A stretch of DNA of 64,000 bases, from positions 1 to 64,000 of the forward strand of contig JBFWSG010000014.1 of NCBI GenBank assembly GCA_050248495.1, read 5' to 3'. This document shows positions 19,055 through 28,886 of this stretch, piece after piece. Position 1 is the first letter of the stretch; the number at the start of each line of letters is the position of its first letter. The notes under the pieces are model-generated. The model ran no database searches, was not told where the DNA came from, and saw nothing but the letters and a program-made list of their open reading frames with translations. The DNA comes from DASYDU01 sp050248495 (GTDB lineage Bacteria; Planctomycetota; Planctomycetia; Pirellulales; Lacipirellulaceae). A program made the translations under genes and the position numbers.

Positions 19055-20743
19055 CTAACCCGCGCCGAAGGCAGAACGCGAGCGGAGGATTCGGAAGAGG
19101 CTATAAGACCCGACGAGCAGAATCACTATTACAAGGGAGCTCAGGCAGACGGCAGCGGATAGGAAGATCATCGCCTCGCTGCGGGCGGCGAGAATGGCCG
19201 ACTCCGAGTGCTCGCGCAGGCGATTGGAGAATGAAGCAAGACCGTCCGCATATTCATGCTTATTGCGCTGGTATTCGTCGCCATTAAGCAGCTTCCAGGC
19301 CTGGCCGGACTGCTTTTGACGGACAAGATCAAAAGCCTGGTCTTCCAAACGGACGAGCGCGGCATTGGCGCTACCGACCGCCGCCAGTTCCGCTTCCGCA
19401 TCGGGATCCAGCTCCACAGCCTGGTTGATCGCGGCGTCCAGCTCCGGCAGGTACCGTCGGTAGCGTTCTTCCCAGCGTCGCTCTCCCGTGACGGCCGCCA
19501 GCGAACAAGAATTCGTCAACACTTCGTCGAGATACAGGATCTGACCGCGCAGTTCCTGGATCCGCATTTCGCGGTGCTGAATCGATTCGATCAGGCGGTA
19601 ATTGCGATAGGTCGTCCAGGCCATGGCTCCCGCCAGCACGGCGAGCATGATCACGGCGCCGATGGCCATGGTGGTGGGGAGCGGATTGCGCCGCGCCCAG
19701 CTGGTCAGTTGTTCCAGGGGCGTGGCCGCCCGGGCGGTGATGGGCTCGCCCCGCAGGAAGCGGCGCAAGTCGTCCGCCAAGGCGCCTGCACTGGCGTAAC
19801 GGGCGGCGGGCGACTTTTCGAGGCACTTCAGGCAGATCGTTTCCAGGTCGCGTGGGCAGGAGGGGCGCAGGCGGCGAATCGGCACGGGGACGCCATGGAT
19901 CACCAGCTGCAGCGACTCGACGGTCGAAGCTCCCTCGAAGGGCGTCTTTCCGGCCAGGAGCCGGTAGAGCATTGCGCCTAAGGCATAAATATCGACCGAG
20001 GCGGTCGCGTCGCGGGTGCGGCCGCTGGCCTGCTCGGGTGACATGTAGCCGATGCTGCCCATCACCGAAACGGTTCGCGTGTGGCTGTCATCTTCATCGA
20101 CCTTCTTGGCCAGTCCGAAGTCGGTGATCTTTGGCTCGCCGTTTTCGTCGAACAGCACATTGCCAGGCTTCAAGTCGCGATGAATGACGCCGGCTCGATG
20201 GGCGTGGTCCATCGCGTCGGCGAGCTTGGCCACAAGTTCTGCTGCATCGCGCGTCGCAAGCGGCGAGCCTTCGAGGCGATCTTCGAGGCTGCCGCCAGGA
20301 CAGTATTCGAGTGCCAGGAACGGCAGCCCATCATCGGAACCCACTTCGTAAATCTGAACGAAGTTTTGGTGATTGAGCCGCGCGACGGACTCGGCTTCGA
20401 TTTGAAACCGCGCGAGCTCGACTTCCCCCGCGTGCCCGCCGGCCAGGATCACTTTCAAGGCCACGGCGCGCTTGAGCCGCAGGTCCTGGGCCTGGTAAAC
20501 GACGCCCATTCCGCCGCGGCCGATCTCCGCGAGGATCTCATAGGCAGCAATTCGCTTCGGGGTGCGCGATTTCTTGTCGGTCGGGGCGGCAGCTTCAGCT
20601 TGCGCCGCAGCACGCGCGCGGGCCTCGAACGTCGCGTCCCCGATCGTCGGCCCCGGCACCTCCGACGTGTCCCGCGCAAGCGAGTAATCGACCGTGACGT
20701 CCGGTCGCACGGTTCGATTGTCGGGGGGGCGATCGGAGGGCAT
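19055..20743 (-). CDS. Transmembrane serine/threonine protein kinase with an extracytoplasmic helical sensor
   Basis: 562 residues. The kinase domain spans about 67-330: Gly loop GRGGMGVVY, Lys97 in VALKVI, catalytic HRD (Asp190), DFG (Asp208) and an activation loop ending GSIGYMSPEQ. All catalytic residues are intact, so it should be active. A transmembrane helix at about 356-376 is followed by roughly 150 helical residues and a second hydrophobic segment at about 524-549, which would loop the helical part out of the cytoplasm as a four-helix-bundle-type sensor. Such PknB-like kinases are abundant in planctomycetes. It is 128 bases from the next gene and probably transcribed alone. Confidence 0.92.
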   Translation of the reverse strand: MPSDRPPDNRTVRPDVTVDYSLARDTSEVPGPTIGDATFEARARAAAQAEAAAPTDKKSRTPKRIAAYEILAEIGRGGMGVVYQAQDLRLKRAVALKVILAGGHAGEVELARFQIEAESVARLNHQNFVQIYEVGSDDGLPFLALEYCPGGSLEDRLEGSPLATRDAAELVAKLADAMDHAHRAGVIHRDLKPGNVLFDENGEPKITDFGLAKKVDEDDSHTRTVSVMGSIGYMSPEQASGRTRDATASVDIYALGAMLYRLLAGKTPFEGASTVESLQLVIHGVPVPIRRLRPSCPRDLETICLKCLEKSPAARYASAGALADDLRRFLRGEPITARAATPLEQLTSWARRNPLPTTMAIGAVIMLAVLAGAMAWTTYRNYRLIESIQHREMRIQELRGQILYLDEVLTNSCSLAAVTGERRWEERYRRYLPELDAAINQAVELDPDAEAELAAVGSANAALVRLEDQAFDLVRQKQSGQAWKLLNGDEYQRNKHEYADGLASFSNRLREHSESAILAARSEAMIFLSAAVCLSSLVIVILLVGSYSLFRILRSRSAFGAG

Positions 20744-20871
20744 TTCGTCAGCGACTTCTCTGCGGCGAATCAGGCGGGCCGAGCGACGTTGAATCCACGG
20801 CTCTCGTCGACCTTCATTTCAGGATAGCCGCGGCGAGCGGAGTCTGGCAAACAACATCCCTCGTCGAATGG

Positions 20872-22410
20872 CTAATCGATTACCCGGCCGCTGAACTGCC
20901 TTTCGAGGAGGGAGCGGGTGCGCTGTTCCAGTTCCCGGCCAAAGGTGGGGTCGTCAGTGGACAGGTAGGAGCGGACGACCCCTTTTTCGTTGGTGGCGAC
21001 CCGGAAGTAGCCGCTGTACCAATTTTCGGAAAGCGCGACGCTGCCGGGATGGAGCACGACGCCGCGGTTCACCACGGTGCCTTCGAGATCGATGGCGTCG
21101 GCCGTGGCGGATTGGGTGGCGGCGCCGTCGGCCACAAAGGAGGCGATCGCCGCGGCGAGGGCCTGATCACGGATCGTGTCGTCGGCGAATTGGTAGTTGA
21201 ATTCGCCGGTGGTGAAGACCTGGTCCTGCAGGCGCCACAGTTCTTGCATCAACGTGGGCGACTCGCGGACGGCTTTCAAGAAGAGCAGAATCGTCACGAT
21301 CGAGTTCTCGCCGCTGATGGTGAGGTTCTCGTACTTCAGCTCGTGGTAATAATGGCCGGACTCTTCGGCGCCGGCGGGAGCGCCGATCTGCCGCATGTAA
21401 TCTTTGATCTGCGAGTGGCCGTTGCGGAAGAGAACTGGCTCGACGCCCAGCCGTCCCCATTCGGCAAGCGCCAGCGGATTCACTTTCGGGTCGTAGAGGA
21501 CTTTAGCACCGGCTGCCAATTCTCCCTCGGCGAGCAGCGCGCGGAGGATCGGCACGGTGACGAAACCGGCGGTGAGAATGCCGCGGCGGTCGCCGAAGAC
21601 AACGCGGTCGCCATCGCCGTCGATACCGAGGACGACGTCGGCGTGTTCGGACGCGGCGAGTTCGATCGCGCGGTCCATCTTACCTTGGCTCGTGGGGTTG
21701 GGCGAACCGGTGGGAAACTCGCCGTTGGGGACGAGGCGCAAGGGGATGACGCGCGCCCCGGCCTTGGTGAGGGCGTGCCAGAGCTCGGGACCGGCGGAAC
21801 CGTGGAAGGAATCGAGGACGACGGTGAGGCCGGCGAGTTCTCCGGGACGGACGCCGGCCGCGGCGAGCGAGAAATCGACGTATTCCGACGTGGGGTTGGC
21901 GATCAGCTCCAACTCACCGCCCGCGACATCACTGAAGACTTCGCTCGAGTGGTAGATCTCGCGGACCTTCTTGAGGCCGCCCAGCGGGCCGCAGTCGTAG
22001 CCGATTGCCTGTACGGTCGGCACCGTGAATTTGATGCCGATGTATTGGGCCGGGTTGTGAGAGGCGGTGATGGCAAGGCCCATCGTGTTCGGATGACGCA
22101 CGGACGTGCGGAGCGCGACGAAGTAGCCTTGCGGCGTGCTGATGGCGTCGCCGCAGGCGATGACGCGAAAGCCGAGCCGGACGGCGGTATTGATGCCGAT
22201 CTCGAGTAGGCGCGGGCAGCCGAGCCGCGCGTCGCGCGTCAGAGTCACTGTGTCGACGCCGAGCAGCCGGCCATAGGCGAGCGTGGCTTCGAACAGGCGG
22301 GCGACCGCGGCGTCATCAAAATCGTCGACCTCCCAGCGGGCATCGTAGACCTTGATCGGGTCGCGGGGCGCGGGCTGCAAACAAGAATCGGGTTCGGTGC
22401 CTGGCGTCAT
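20872..22410 (-). CDS. Alpha-D-phosphohexomutase (phosphomannomutase/phosphoglucomutase family)
   Basis: 512 residues. Moves a phosphate between C1 and C6 of a hexose through a phosphoserine. Visible sites are the phospho-Ser loop TASHNP (Ser117), the Mg loop GIDGDGDR (D264, D266, D268), a sugar-binding loop ending GAEESGHYY near residue 350, and a C-terminal phosphate-binding region. Those features fit phosphomannomutase/phosphoglucomutase rather than GlmM, but the sugar cannot be fixed by eye. The start ATG 22410 precedes a short non-conserved tail. It probably supplies sugar phosphates for envelope or glycan synthesis. Confidence 0.9.
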   Translation of the reverse strand: MTPGTEPDSCLQPAPRDPIKVYDARWEVDDFDDAAVARLFEATLAYGRLLGVDTVTLTRDARLGCPRLLEIGINTAVRLGFRVIACGDAISTPQGYFVALRTSVRHPNTMGLAITASHNPAQYIGIKFTVPTVQAIGYDCGPLGGLKKVREIYHSSEVFSDVAGGELELIANPTSEYVDFSLAAAGVRPGELAGLTVVLDSFHGSAGPELWHALTKAGARVIPLRLVPNGEFPTGSPNPTSQGKMDRAIELAASEHADVVLGIDGDGDRVVFGDRRGILTAGFVTVPILRALLAEGELAAGAKVLYDPKVNPLALAEWGRLGVEPVLFRNGHSQIKDYMRQIGAPAGAEESGHYYHELKYENLTISGENSIVTILLFLKAVRESPTLMQELWRLQDQVFTTGEFNYQFADDTIRDQALAAAIASFVADGAATQSATADAIDLEGTVVNRGVVLHPGSVALSENWYSGYFRVATNEKGVVRSYLSTDDPTFGRELEQRTRSLLERQFSGRVID

Positions 22411-22461
22411 GTTCGGTAATCAGTGATTTCGAGGGGACAAGCGAGCATGACCCGCTCTCTT

Positions 22462-22911
22462 TCAGAATTTCTTGTATTGAAGCCATTTCCCGTTGAGCGC
22501 GAGCTCCATGCGGGGCACGCCGGCGGAGTCTTCGACTTTGTTGATTTCGACCGACATGTCGATCGCACTCATGATTCCGTCGCCAAACAATTCGTGAGCG
22601 ACGTCCTTGAAGACCGGGCCGTAGAGCAGAACGACTTCGTAGAGGCGATAAATGAAAGGGTCGGTCGGCGGCCAGGGCTGCGTCGGCGCTCGATGGGGAG
22701 GCTTCATGAGAACTGGCCGGGACTCTGGCGGTAGCTGGAGAGCCTGGACTAGGGCGGACGCTTCATCGGCGGTCGCCAGGCCGTATCCATAGACCAGCAT
22801 CGCCGTGTAGACAGGGCTACGACCGATCTTTTGGGCGATTGTAGGCCAGGTGAGCTGATGCTGTTCTTTGGCCGCCAAAGCGATAGTACGGAAATCGTCA
22901 CGCGTCAACAT
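22462..22911 (-). CDS. cynS: Cyanate hydratase (cyanase)
   Basis: 149 residues, close to the ~156 of E. coli CynS. Converts cyanate and bicarbonate to CO2 and carbamate, which yields ammonia. An N-terminal helical DNA-binding-like domain is followed by the catalytic domain, with R89 and E92 in YRLYE and S115 in GIMSAIDMS. These align with E. coli R96, E99 and S122, each shifted by seven. The C-terminus LNGKWLQYKKF is the family ending. No cynT or cynR gene is adjacent; the intergenic stretch 22912-23146 shows no clear promoter. Roles in cyanate detoxification or nitrogen supply are inferred from the family. Confidence 0.95.
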   Translation of the reverse strand: MLTRDDFRTIALAAKEQHQLTWPTIAQKIGRSPVYTAMLVYGYGLATADEASALVQALQLPPESRPVLMKPPHRAPTQPWPPTDPFIYRLYEVVLLYGPVFKDVAHELFGDGIMSAIDMSVEINKVEDSAGVPRMELALNGKWLQYKKF

Positions 22912-23146
22912 TTTGGGTGAAACTCCGGACCGCCTGTTGTTCGAGTTCGTGGTACTGGGATCTTACAGGGCGAGACAGCTGGATTTCCCATACTCGCTCG
23001 GTAGTTTGGGAGCGCGCCATCCAGCGGTCAAGCAATACGGTTGCGAGTCAATATGCGATACATTGTGAAACGAGAAAACAACGAAAAAGTGCGGATGTAT
23101 CGGCGCAAAATAACTCCGCTGTTGACGAGAGCGTCAGTCGGCGAGT

Positions 23147-24997
23147 TTAGATCGAACGTTCCGTAATCGCTTCGTCAACGCGCTGCAGTGCGGTTACGCG
23201 GTCGTGGTAAGCGGCGATGACGTCGCGGCGGTTGAGCATTCCGAGGATGTGACCTTTGTGCTCGGAATCGACGACGGGCAGCTCGTCGATGTTCTTTTGC
23301 GTGAATCGGCGGAGCGCGGTGTGGAGGTCGTCGTCTGGATCGACGGTCAGCACGGGGCTGCTGGCGATGTCGGCGGCCACGACGAGTCGTCCCGAGCCGT
23401 TTCCGGTGAGCACGGCGCGCAAGTCGCGGAGCGAGAAAATGCCGACGAGATTGTCCTTGACATCGACGACCGGAAAGTAGGTGCAGGCGGCGCGAGAAGC
23501 GATGTGGAGGATTTCGCTCAGCGGAGTGCCTTCGCCGACGACTTCGTACTTGCGGTCGGGGCGCATCACTTCTCGGACGCGAATCTGCTCCAGCACGTCG
23601 ACCACGAAGTCGCCTTGGTGGGCAGGGCTGTCGACGAGCGCGAAAACTTGTTCCTCGTACAGCGTCCAGCGCGATGAAAGGATGGCCACGTTAACGATGC
23701 AGACGAGCATCAGCGGAACCAAGAGGCCGTAGTTGCCGCTCATTTCGCAGACCATCAGCATGGCGGTGAGCGGGACGCGCGCAACTCCGGCGAAGAACCC
23801 GCCCATGCCCACCAGCACAAACGCCTCGGGGTGGGCGATGACTCCGGGAAACAATCTGTCGCAGGCCAATCCGTAAGCACCGCCGAGCATCGCGCCGATG
23901 TAGAGCGACGGCGCAAAGACGCCGCCACTGCCGCCCGAAGAGATGGTGAGCGACGTGGCTAGAATCTTTCCGAAACAAAGGATCAGCATCAGCTGCATGG
24001 TCATGCGGCCGTCGATCGCTTGCTGAATCCAACCGTACCCGCCCGACATCAGCTGCGGGTACGCCAGCGCGAGGCAGCCAAGCAGGAAGCCGCCGATCGC
24101 GGGTTTCGTGAAGCGCGGAATCTTGAGCTTGTGAAAGACGTGGTCGCGGAGTCCGTAGAACACGAGCACGTAGATCGAGCCAACGACAGCGCAGAGCACG
24201 GCAAAGACTAAGTAGAAGGGGAGTTCTGCAGCGCTTTCGAAGTGGAGTGAGGGGGGAGTCTGGAAGGCGAGCCCAGGGCCATAGCAAAGCGAGAAAACGG
24301 TGTAAGCGGTGATCGAGGCGATAAAGCAGGGAATCACGGCGGCCGTTTCCAGCGCCGTGGAGCTGTAGAGAACTTCGCTGACGAATAGCGCGCCCCCCAA
24401 AGGGGCGCGAAAGATCGCGCCGATACCACCCGCTGCGCCGGCCAGCATCAACAGGCGGCGATCGTTGTCGCTATGCCCCATCCAGCCGGCGAGAAACGAA
24501 CCGAAGCCGGCGCCGATCTGCGCGATGGGCCCCTCGCGTCCTGCCGAACCCCCGGTACCAATCGTGATGATCGACGCGGCAGTCTTGACGAAGGGAACAC
24601 GGCCGCGAATCTTGCCGCGGAGCCGATGGAAGGCGCGGACCAGAGCATCTGTGCCGTGGCCCTCGGTTTCCGGCGCAAGGCCGAAGACAAGTAAACCGCA
24701 GATCAGGCCGCCAATCGTGGGCACGGCGAGCACGGCCATCCAATGCGTCGGCATTTGCGGCGAATGTTCGATGCGTTCGCTGCCGGCGGGCGGCGGGTAA
24801 TAGCCCTCGACGCGGCCCAGGGCAAACTGCTGAAAGGTCATCAGCAGAAAAAAGAACGCAACTGCGCCCAGTCCCGCCACGATTCCCACGAGCGGACTAT
24901 AGACGATCAGCCGGCCCGACGACTGCGTATCGAAAATCGAGCGAAAGTGGTGTTTGAGGCGTCGAAAAATCGAAGCAATCACCTTCGGCGAGGACAT
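23147..24997 (-). CDS. ClC-family chloride channel or transporter with two CBS domains
   Basis: 616 residues. The membrane part (about 35-450) has roughly ten or more helices and the ClC signature GTGGSAGREGP (near residue 150) and GSGGVFAPSL (near residue 357), both of which line the anion pathway. The usual first motif GSGIP is not obvious. After the membrane part come two CBS domains (about 480-605), which bind adenosyl nucleotides and tune transport. The proton-glutamate of exchangers (E in GREGP) is kept, so it is more likely a Cl-/H+ antiporter than a passive channel. ATG 24997 begins MSSPKVIASIF. Confidence 0.9.
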   Translation of the reverse strand: MSSPKVIASIFRRLKHHFRSIFDTQSSGRLIVYSPLVGIVAGLGAVAFFFLLMTFQQFALGRVEGYYPPPAGSERIEHSPQMPTHWMAVLAVPTIGGLICGLLVFGLAPETEGHGTDALVRAFHRLRGKIRGRVPFVKTAASIITIGTGGSAGREGPIAQIGAGFGSFLAGWMGHSDNDRRLLMLAGAAGGIGAIFRAPLGGALFVSEVLYSSTALETAAVIPCFIASITAYTVFSLCYGPGLAFQTPPSLHFESAAELPFYLVFAVLCAVVGSIYVLVFYGLRDHVFHKLKIPRFTKPAIGGFLLGCLALAYPQLMSGGYGWIQQAIDGRMTMQLMLILCFGKILATSLTISSGGSGGVFAPSLYIGAMLGGAYGLACDRLFPGVIAHPEAFVLVGMGGFFAGVARVPLTAMLMVCEMSGNYGLLVPLMLVCIVNVAILSSRWTLYEEQVFALVDSPAHQGDFVVDVLEQIRVREVMRPDRKYEVVGEGTPLSEILHIASRAACTYFPVVDVKDNLVGIFSLRDLRAVLTGNGSGRLVVAADIASSPVLTVDPDDDLHTALRRFTQKNIDELPVVDSEHKGHILGMLNRRDVIAAYHDRVTALQRVDEAITERSI

Positions 24998-25272
24998 TTA
25001 TGGGTGCTGGCGTCCGTCGTAGTCCGGGAAGACAACTAATGGCGCCTGGTTGACGAACTTCGGTGGCGCGCATTTTGTCTGGAGAGACATGCTGCGCGGT
25101 GGCGGGCAGGCGAGCGATCACCTCCCTCTATCCTAATAGCTTAGGTCGACGGCGGACAACCCGCATTTCGGGACGGAGTGTCGGCCGATTTGGCCCATCG
25201 TCAGGCCATTCCGACAGCGATACAATGCTTTCTTTCAAAAATTGCCGCGGCGCAGAGGCCGCAGAAAGTGCC

Positions 25273-26370
25273 ATGACCACACGCATCTACAATTTTTCGG
25301 CCGGGCCGGCGGTGCTGCCCGAACCGGTGCTGGCCGAAGTGCAACGCGATCTGCTCGCCCTGCCGGGCGTCGGGGCGTCGATCCTCGAGATCAGCCATCG
25401 CAGCAAGCCGTTCGACGACATTATCAAACAGGCCGAGATCAACCTGCGGACGCTCTTGGGCATCGGCGACGACTATGCCGTGCTGTTTCTGCAGGGGGGC
25501 TCTCGGCTGGTGTTTTCGGCGATCCCGATGAATTTCGGCGCCGCGGACGGCAAGAGCACGTTTGACTACATCCTCACCGGCTCGTGGGGCAAGTATGCGG
25601 CGGTCGAGGCCGCCAAATTTGGCGAAGTACGCACTGCATGGGACGGCAAGCCGACGAACTACGACCGGCTGCCGAAGCAGTCCGAGTTAAAGCTCGATCC
25701 CAATGCTGCGTATACCTATTTCGTCTCGAACGAGACGATTCAGGGCGTCGAGTTCCAAAGCGATCCCGAGACGGGCAGCGTGCCGCTGGTGTGCGACGCA
25801 TCGAGCGATTTTTTGAGCCGGCCGGTCGACATCAACAAGTACGGCCTGTACTACGCCTGTGCCCAGAAGAATGCCGGGCCGGCGGGCGTGACGGTCGTCG
25901 TGGTGCGAAAGGATTTACTCGCCCGCAGCCGCGACTCGCTGCCGGGCTATTTAAACTTCAAGATCCACGCGGACGAGCATTCGCTGTGGAACACGGCGCC
26001 GACGTTTGCGATCTACGTGCTGATGCTGGTGACGAAATGGTTGCTCACCGACATCGGCGGCCTCGACAAAATGCTGGAGCGGAATCGTAAGAAGGCCCAG
26101 CTGTTGTACGAGGCGATCGATGCGAGCGGTGGCTTTTACACCGGGCACGCCCAGAAGGATTGCCGGTCGCTGATGAATGTGACCTTCCGACTGCCGAGCG
26201 ACGAACTGACCGATAAGTTCGTGAAAGGGGCCAAGGATTTGGGCCTTTCCGACCTCAAGGGCCACCGCAGCGTGGGCGGCATCCGGGCGTCGATTTACAA
26301 CGCGATGCCGGTCGCGGGCGTGGAGAAGCTGCGGGCGTTTATGGATGAGTTTGCAAAGGCGAACAAATAG
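25273..26370 (+). CDS. serC: Phosphoserine aminotransferase
   Basis: 365 residues. PLP enzyme converting 3-phosphohydroxypyruvate and glutamate to phosphoserine, the second step of serine synthesis. The N-terminus IYNFSAGPAVLP is the family hallmark, and the PLP Lys is K199 in AQKNAGPAG. Other landmarks are LFLQGGSRLVF, the TGSWGK loop and GGIRASIYNAMP at the end. ATG 25273 is preferred; the frame is open back to 25063, but the extra residues are unlike SerC. serA starts 90 bases downstream on the same strand, so a serine operon is likely. Confidence 0.96.
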   Translation: MTTRIYNFSAGPAVLPEPVLAEVQRDLLALPGVGASILEISHRSKPFDDIIKQAEINLRTLLGIGDDYAVLFLQGGSRLVFSAIPMNFGAADGKSTFDYILTGSWGKYAAVEAAKFGEVRTAWDGKPTNYDRLPKQSELKLDPNAAYTYFVSNETIQGVEFQSDPETGSVPLVCDASSDFLSRPVDINKYGLYYACAQKNAGPAGVTVVVVRKDLLARSRDSLPGYLNFKIHADEHSLWNTAPTFAIYVLMLVTKWLLTDIGGLDKMLERNRKKAQLLYEAIDASGGFYTGHAQKDCRSLMNVTFRLPSDELTDKFVKGAKDLGLSDLKGHRSVGGIRASIYNAMPVAGVEKLRAFMDEFAKANK

Positions 26371-26459
26371 TAGTGGAGAGTTGAAGTGGCGATGGGTGTT
26401 GGCAGAAATTCGGCGTGGCCGCCGACGCCAACGGAATTTGACATTGGAATGCGGTTGAT

Positions 26460-28082
26460 ATGGCGCGCGTGATTGTACTGGATACGCTGGCTCAGGAAGG
26501 CCTCGATATGTTGGAGGCCGCGCCGGGGATTGAATATGAAGTTCGCACCGGCCTCAAAGGCGACGCGCTGCGGGAGGCGCTCGCGCAGTTCGACGGAGCG
26601 ATCTGCCGCAGCGGCGTGAAGATCACTGCCGAGTCGCTCGAAGGGAACCGGCGGCTCAAGGCGATCGTGCGGGCCGGCGTGGGGACCGACAACATCGACA
26701 AGGCCGCGGCGACGCGCTGGGGCATCGTCGTGATGAATACGCCGGCCGGCAACACGCTCAGCACGGCGGAGCACACGATCGCCCTCTTGCTCGCGCTATC
26801 GCGGAACGTTGCGCCCGCGTATCAAAGCCTCCTCGAAGGGAAATGGGACCGCAACAAATACATGGGCACGCAAGTCGCCGGCAAGACTCTCGGCGTGGTG
26901 GGCCTGGGGCGAATTGGCCTGGCGGTCGCCAAGCGGGCGAAAGGCCTCGAGATGAATGTCTTGGGGTACGATCCCTACATGACGCGCGAGCGGGCGCAGG
27001 AGCTGGGCATCGAACCGGTGGCCACGGTCGCCGACATGATCCCGCGGATCGACTACCTCACCGTCCACACGCCGCTCAACGACGAGACCCGCGGCCTGAT
27101 CAGCGTGCCGGAGATCGCGCGGATGAAGCCGGGGGTGCGGCTGATCAACGCGGCCCGCGGCGGAATCTACGACGAAACAGCGCTCGTTGAAGGACTCAAG
27201 ACGGGCAAACTTGGCGGCGTGGCGCTGGATGTGTTCGCCACGGAGCCGTGCACGGCGAGCCCGCTGTTCGGATTGCCCGGCGTCGTCTGCACGCCTCATC
27301 TGGGCGCGAGCACCGAGGAAGCTCAGACGCAGGTGGCGACCGAAGCGGTCGAGCTGCTCACCGCCTATCTGACGACCGGCGCGATCCGGCACGCGGTGAA
27401 CGTCGCGTCGCTCGATCCGAAGACCATCGCCTCGCTACGCGGCTACCTCGACGTGGCCTATCGTCTAGGACTGCTCTTGGCTGGTTTGCAGCCTGGCGGA
27501 GTGAAGAAATGCCGCCTATTGTACCGGGGCGAGCTGGCCGAAAAGGAAACGAAGGTGCTGACCGCCGTGTTCGCGGCGGGCCTGTTGGAAAAGGCACTGG
27601 ATGAGGAAGTGAACCTGGTCAATGCCGAGCACGCGCTCAAGCAGCGGGGCGTCGAACTGGTGGAAGAGTCGCGAAGCGATATGGGAGCGTTTCGCTCTTC
27701 GATGTCAGCCGAAGTGGTCACCGGGGAAAAGTCGCACCGGGCCACGGGCACCGTCTTCGGCCAGGACATGCCACGGCTGGTTTCGCTCGACGGCTACCGG
27801 CTAGAGGCATATTTGGACGGTTGTTTGCTTGTCTTCCGCCACGACGACGTGCCCGGCATTATCGGCAGCGTCGGCACAGTTTTTGGGCAGCATGGCGTGA
27901 ATATTGCCCAGATGGCAGTCGGCCGGGCCAGCCCTGGCGGCGAAGCGGTGGGAATTTTGAATCTGGATGGCGAGCCGCCGATCGCTGCGTTGGAGGCGGT
28001 CCGGGCGCTGCCGGCGATCACCTCGGCGGTGGTTGTCGCGCTGCCAGCGGCGGGCGTTCTGCCGCGCTGGGTCCAGGGGTAA
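26460..28082 (+). CDS. serA: D-3-phosphoglycerate dehydrogenase
   Basis: 540 residues, the long SerA type. Oxidises 3-phosphoglycerate to 3-phosphohydroxypyruvate, the first step of serine synthesis. Domains: split catalytic lobes with an NAD-binding GVVGLGRIGLAVAKR near residue 144 and the catalytic His in TPHLGAST near 280, then an intervening regulatory domain (about 320-450), then a C-terminal ACT domain (CLLVFRHDDVPGIIG) for allosteric serine sensing. It follows serC closely and uses the same strand, so phosphoglycerate would be converted to phosphoserine by two adjacent enzymes. Confidence 0.96.
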   Translation: MARVIVLDTLAQEGLDMLEAAPGIEYEVRTGLKGDALREALAQFDGAICRSGVKITAESLEGNRRLKAIVRAGVGTDNIDKAAATRWGIVVMNTPAGNTLSTAEHTIALLLALSRNVAPAYQSLLEGKWDRNKYMGTQVAGKTLGVVGLGRIGLAVAKRAKGLEMNVLGYDPYMTRERAQELGIEPVATVADMIPRIDYLTVHTPLNDETRGLISVPEIARMKPGVRLINAARGGIYDETALVEGLKTGKLGGVALDVFATEPCTASPLFGLPGVVCTPHLGASTEEAQTQVATEAVELLTAYLTTGAIRHAVNVASLDPKTIASLRGYLDVAYRLGLLLAGLQPGGVKKCRLLYRGELAEKETKVLTAVFAAGLLEKALDEEVNLVNAEHALKQRGVELVEESRSDMGAFRSSMSAEVVTGEKSHRATGTVFGQDMPRLVSLDGYRLEAYLDGCLLVFRHDDVPGIIGSVGTVFGQHGVNIAQMAVGRASPGGEAVGILNLDGEPPIAALEAVRALPAITSAVVVALPAAGVLPRWVQG

Positions 28083-28557
28083 GGCGGTATTTTCGGCAGC
28101 CGCGGCCGCTGGCAAAGGCGGCAAACCCGGCATAAGGCATCGCTGGGGCAGGTCCGATTCCCGGCTGCTAGCGGTCTTAGGCTTTATCTAACCCTCAGCC
28201 TTTGCCGATCTAAAGTCGCATCGGGTCGTCCCGCGTCGGCAGCTCTGGCACATTGATTGCTCACACATCCGGCCGAAACCGATCCGCACGAGTTCGCAGC
28301 CTCCGTCGACGACCGCAGGCGCGACTTTTTGGCGGCTGACGACGTGGCATTTACGCTTCGCCCGTTTGTGAAACATGTCGACCGGTTAACTAACTCCGAA
28401 AAAATTCGTTCCTCACCGGCACCTTGCCAAAAAGCCTGTGCTACCTTTGATCGGCCCACGAGTCACCCCTCCTTCGCCGGAACTTGCTGACGTGGAGACG
28501 ACAAGAAGTTGCCTCCGCGGCTGAACTCAACTGCCCCCGATTACGCTGGACTTCCAC
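28083..28557 (+). other. 475-bp gene-free stretch between serA and the BON-domain gene
   Basis: No open frame here looks like a protein. The main signal is a perfect match to a sigma54 promoter on the plus strand (separate entry at 28246-28261). No terminator hairpin with a T-run follows serA. Confidence 0.5.
28246..28261 (+). promoter_or_regulatory. Sigma54-type (-24/-12) promoter candidate
   Basis: TGGCAC, five bases, TTGCT: exactly the GG-N10-GC spacing and consensus bases of RpoN promoters, on the strand of the BON-domain gene. A transcript from here would have a ~285-nt leader. A match this good is rare by chance in a window of this size, but there is no bEBP gene or enhancer nearby. 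Confidence 0.4.
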
Positions 28558-28785
28558 ATGAGCGCCGCCCACGCCCACGCACCTTTGTTCGAGCGAATTC
28601 ACCTGGCTCTTTCGGCGAATCCTTACGTGCCCAGTCGCCATGTGAGCGTGGAGACAACCGAAGGGCACGTGACGCTTAAGGGCAACGTCGGCTCTTTCTT
28701 CCAGAAGCAGATGGCCCAAGAGGCCATTCGCCGCGTCGACGGCGTGCAGCTGATCGATAATCTGCTGGAAGTGACCTGGGCGTGA
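28558..28785 (+). CDS. BON-domain protein
   Basis: 75 residues, one BON domain: a helix (LFERIHLALSANPYV), a strand pair with VSVETTEGHVTLKGNVGS, a helix (FFQKQMAQEAIRRVDGV) and a closing strand (QLIDNLLEVTW). BON domains bind phospholipids and are often found in stress or envelope proteins. No signal peptide is visible, so this copy may be cytoplasmic. It has its own intergenic space on both sides; the sigma54-like site lies about 300 bases upstream. Confidence 0.85.
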   Translation: MSAAHAHAPLFERIHLALSANPYVPSRHVSVETTEGHVTLKGNVGSFFQKQMAQEAIRRVDGVQLIDNLLEVTWA

Positions 28786-28886
28786 GGCCCTGAGTTTTGG
28801 GCCGGTAATTGTTCGCCGGGTGAGAGTCTTGGCATGACGCGCTCCGCTGTGCGTCGCTCCACTCCGCAGCGCGTCGCGGTTAAACG

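Noticed and set aside
21049..22209. Plus-strand 386-codon frame over the phosphohexomutase
   Set aside because: Shadow frame of a high-GC gene; translation is Gly/Asp/Glu/Val-rich without structure.
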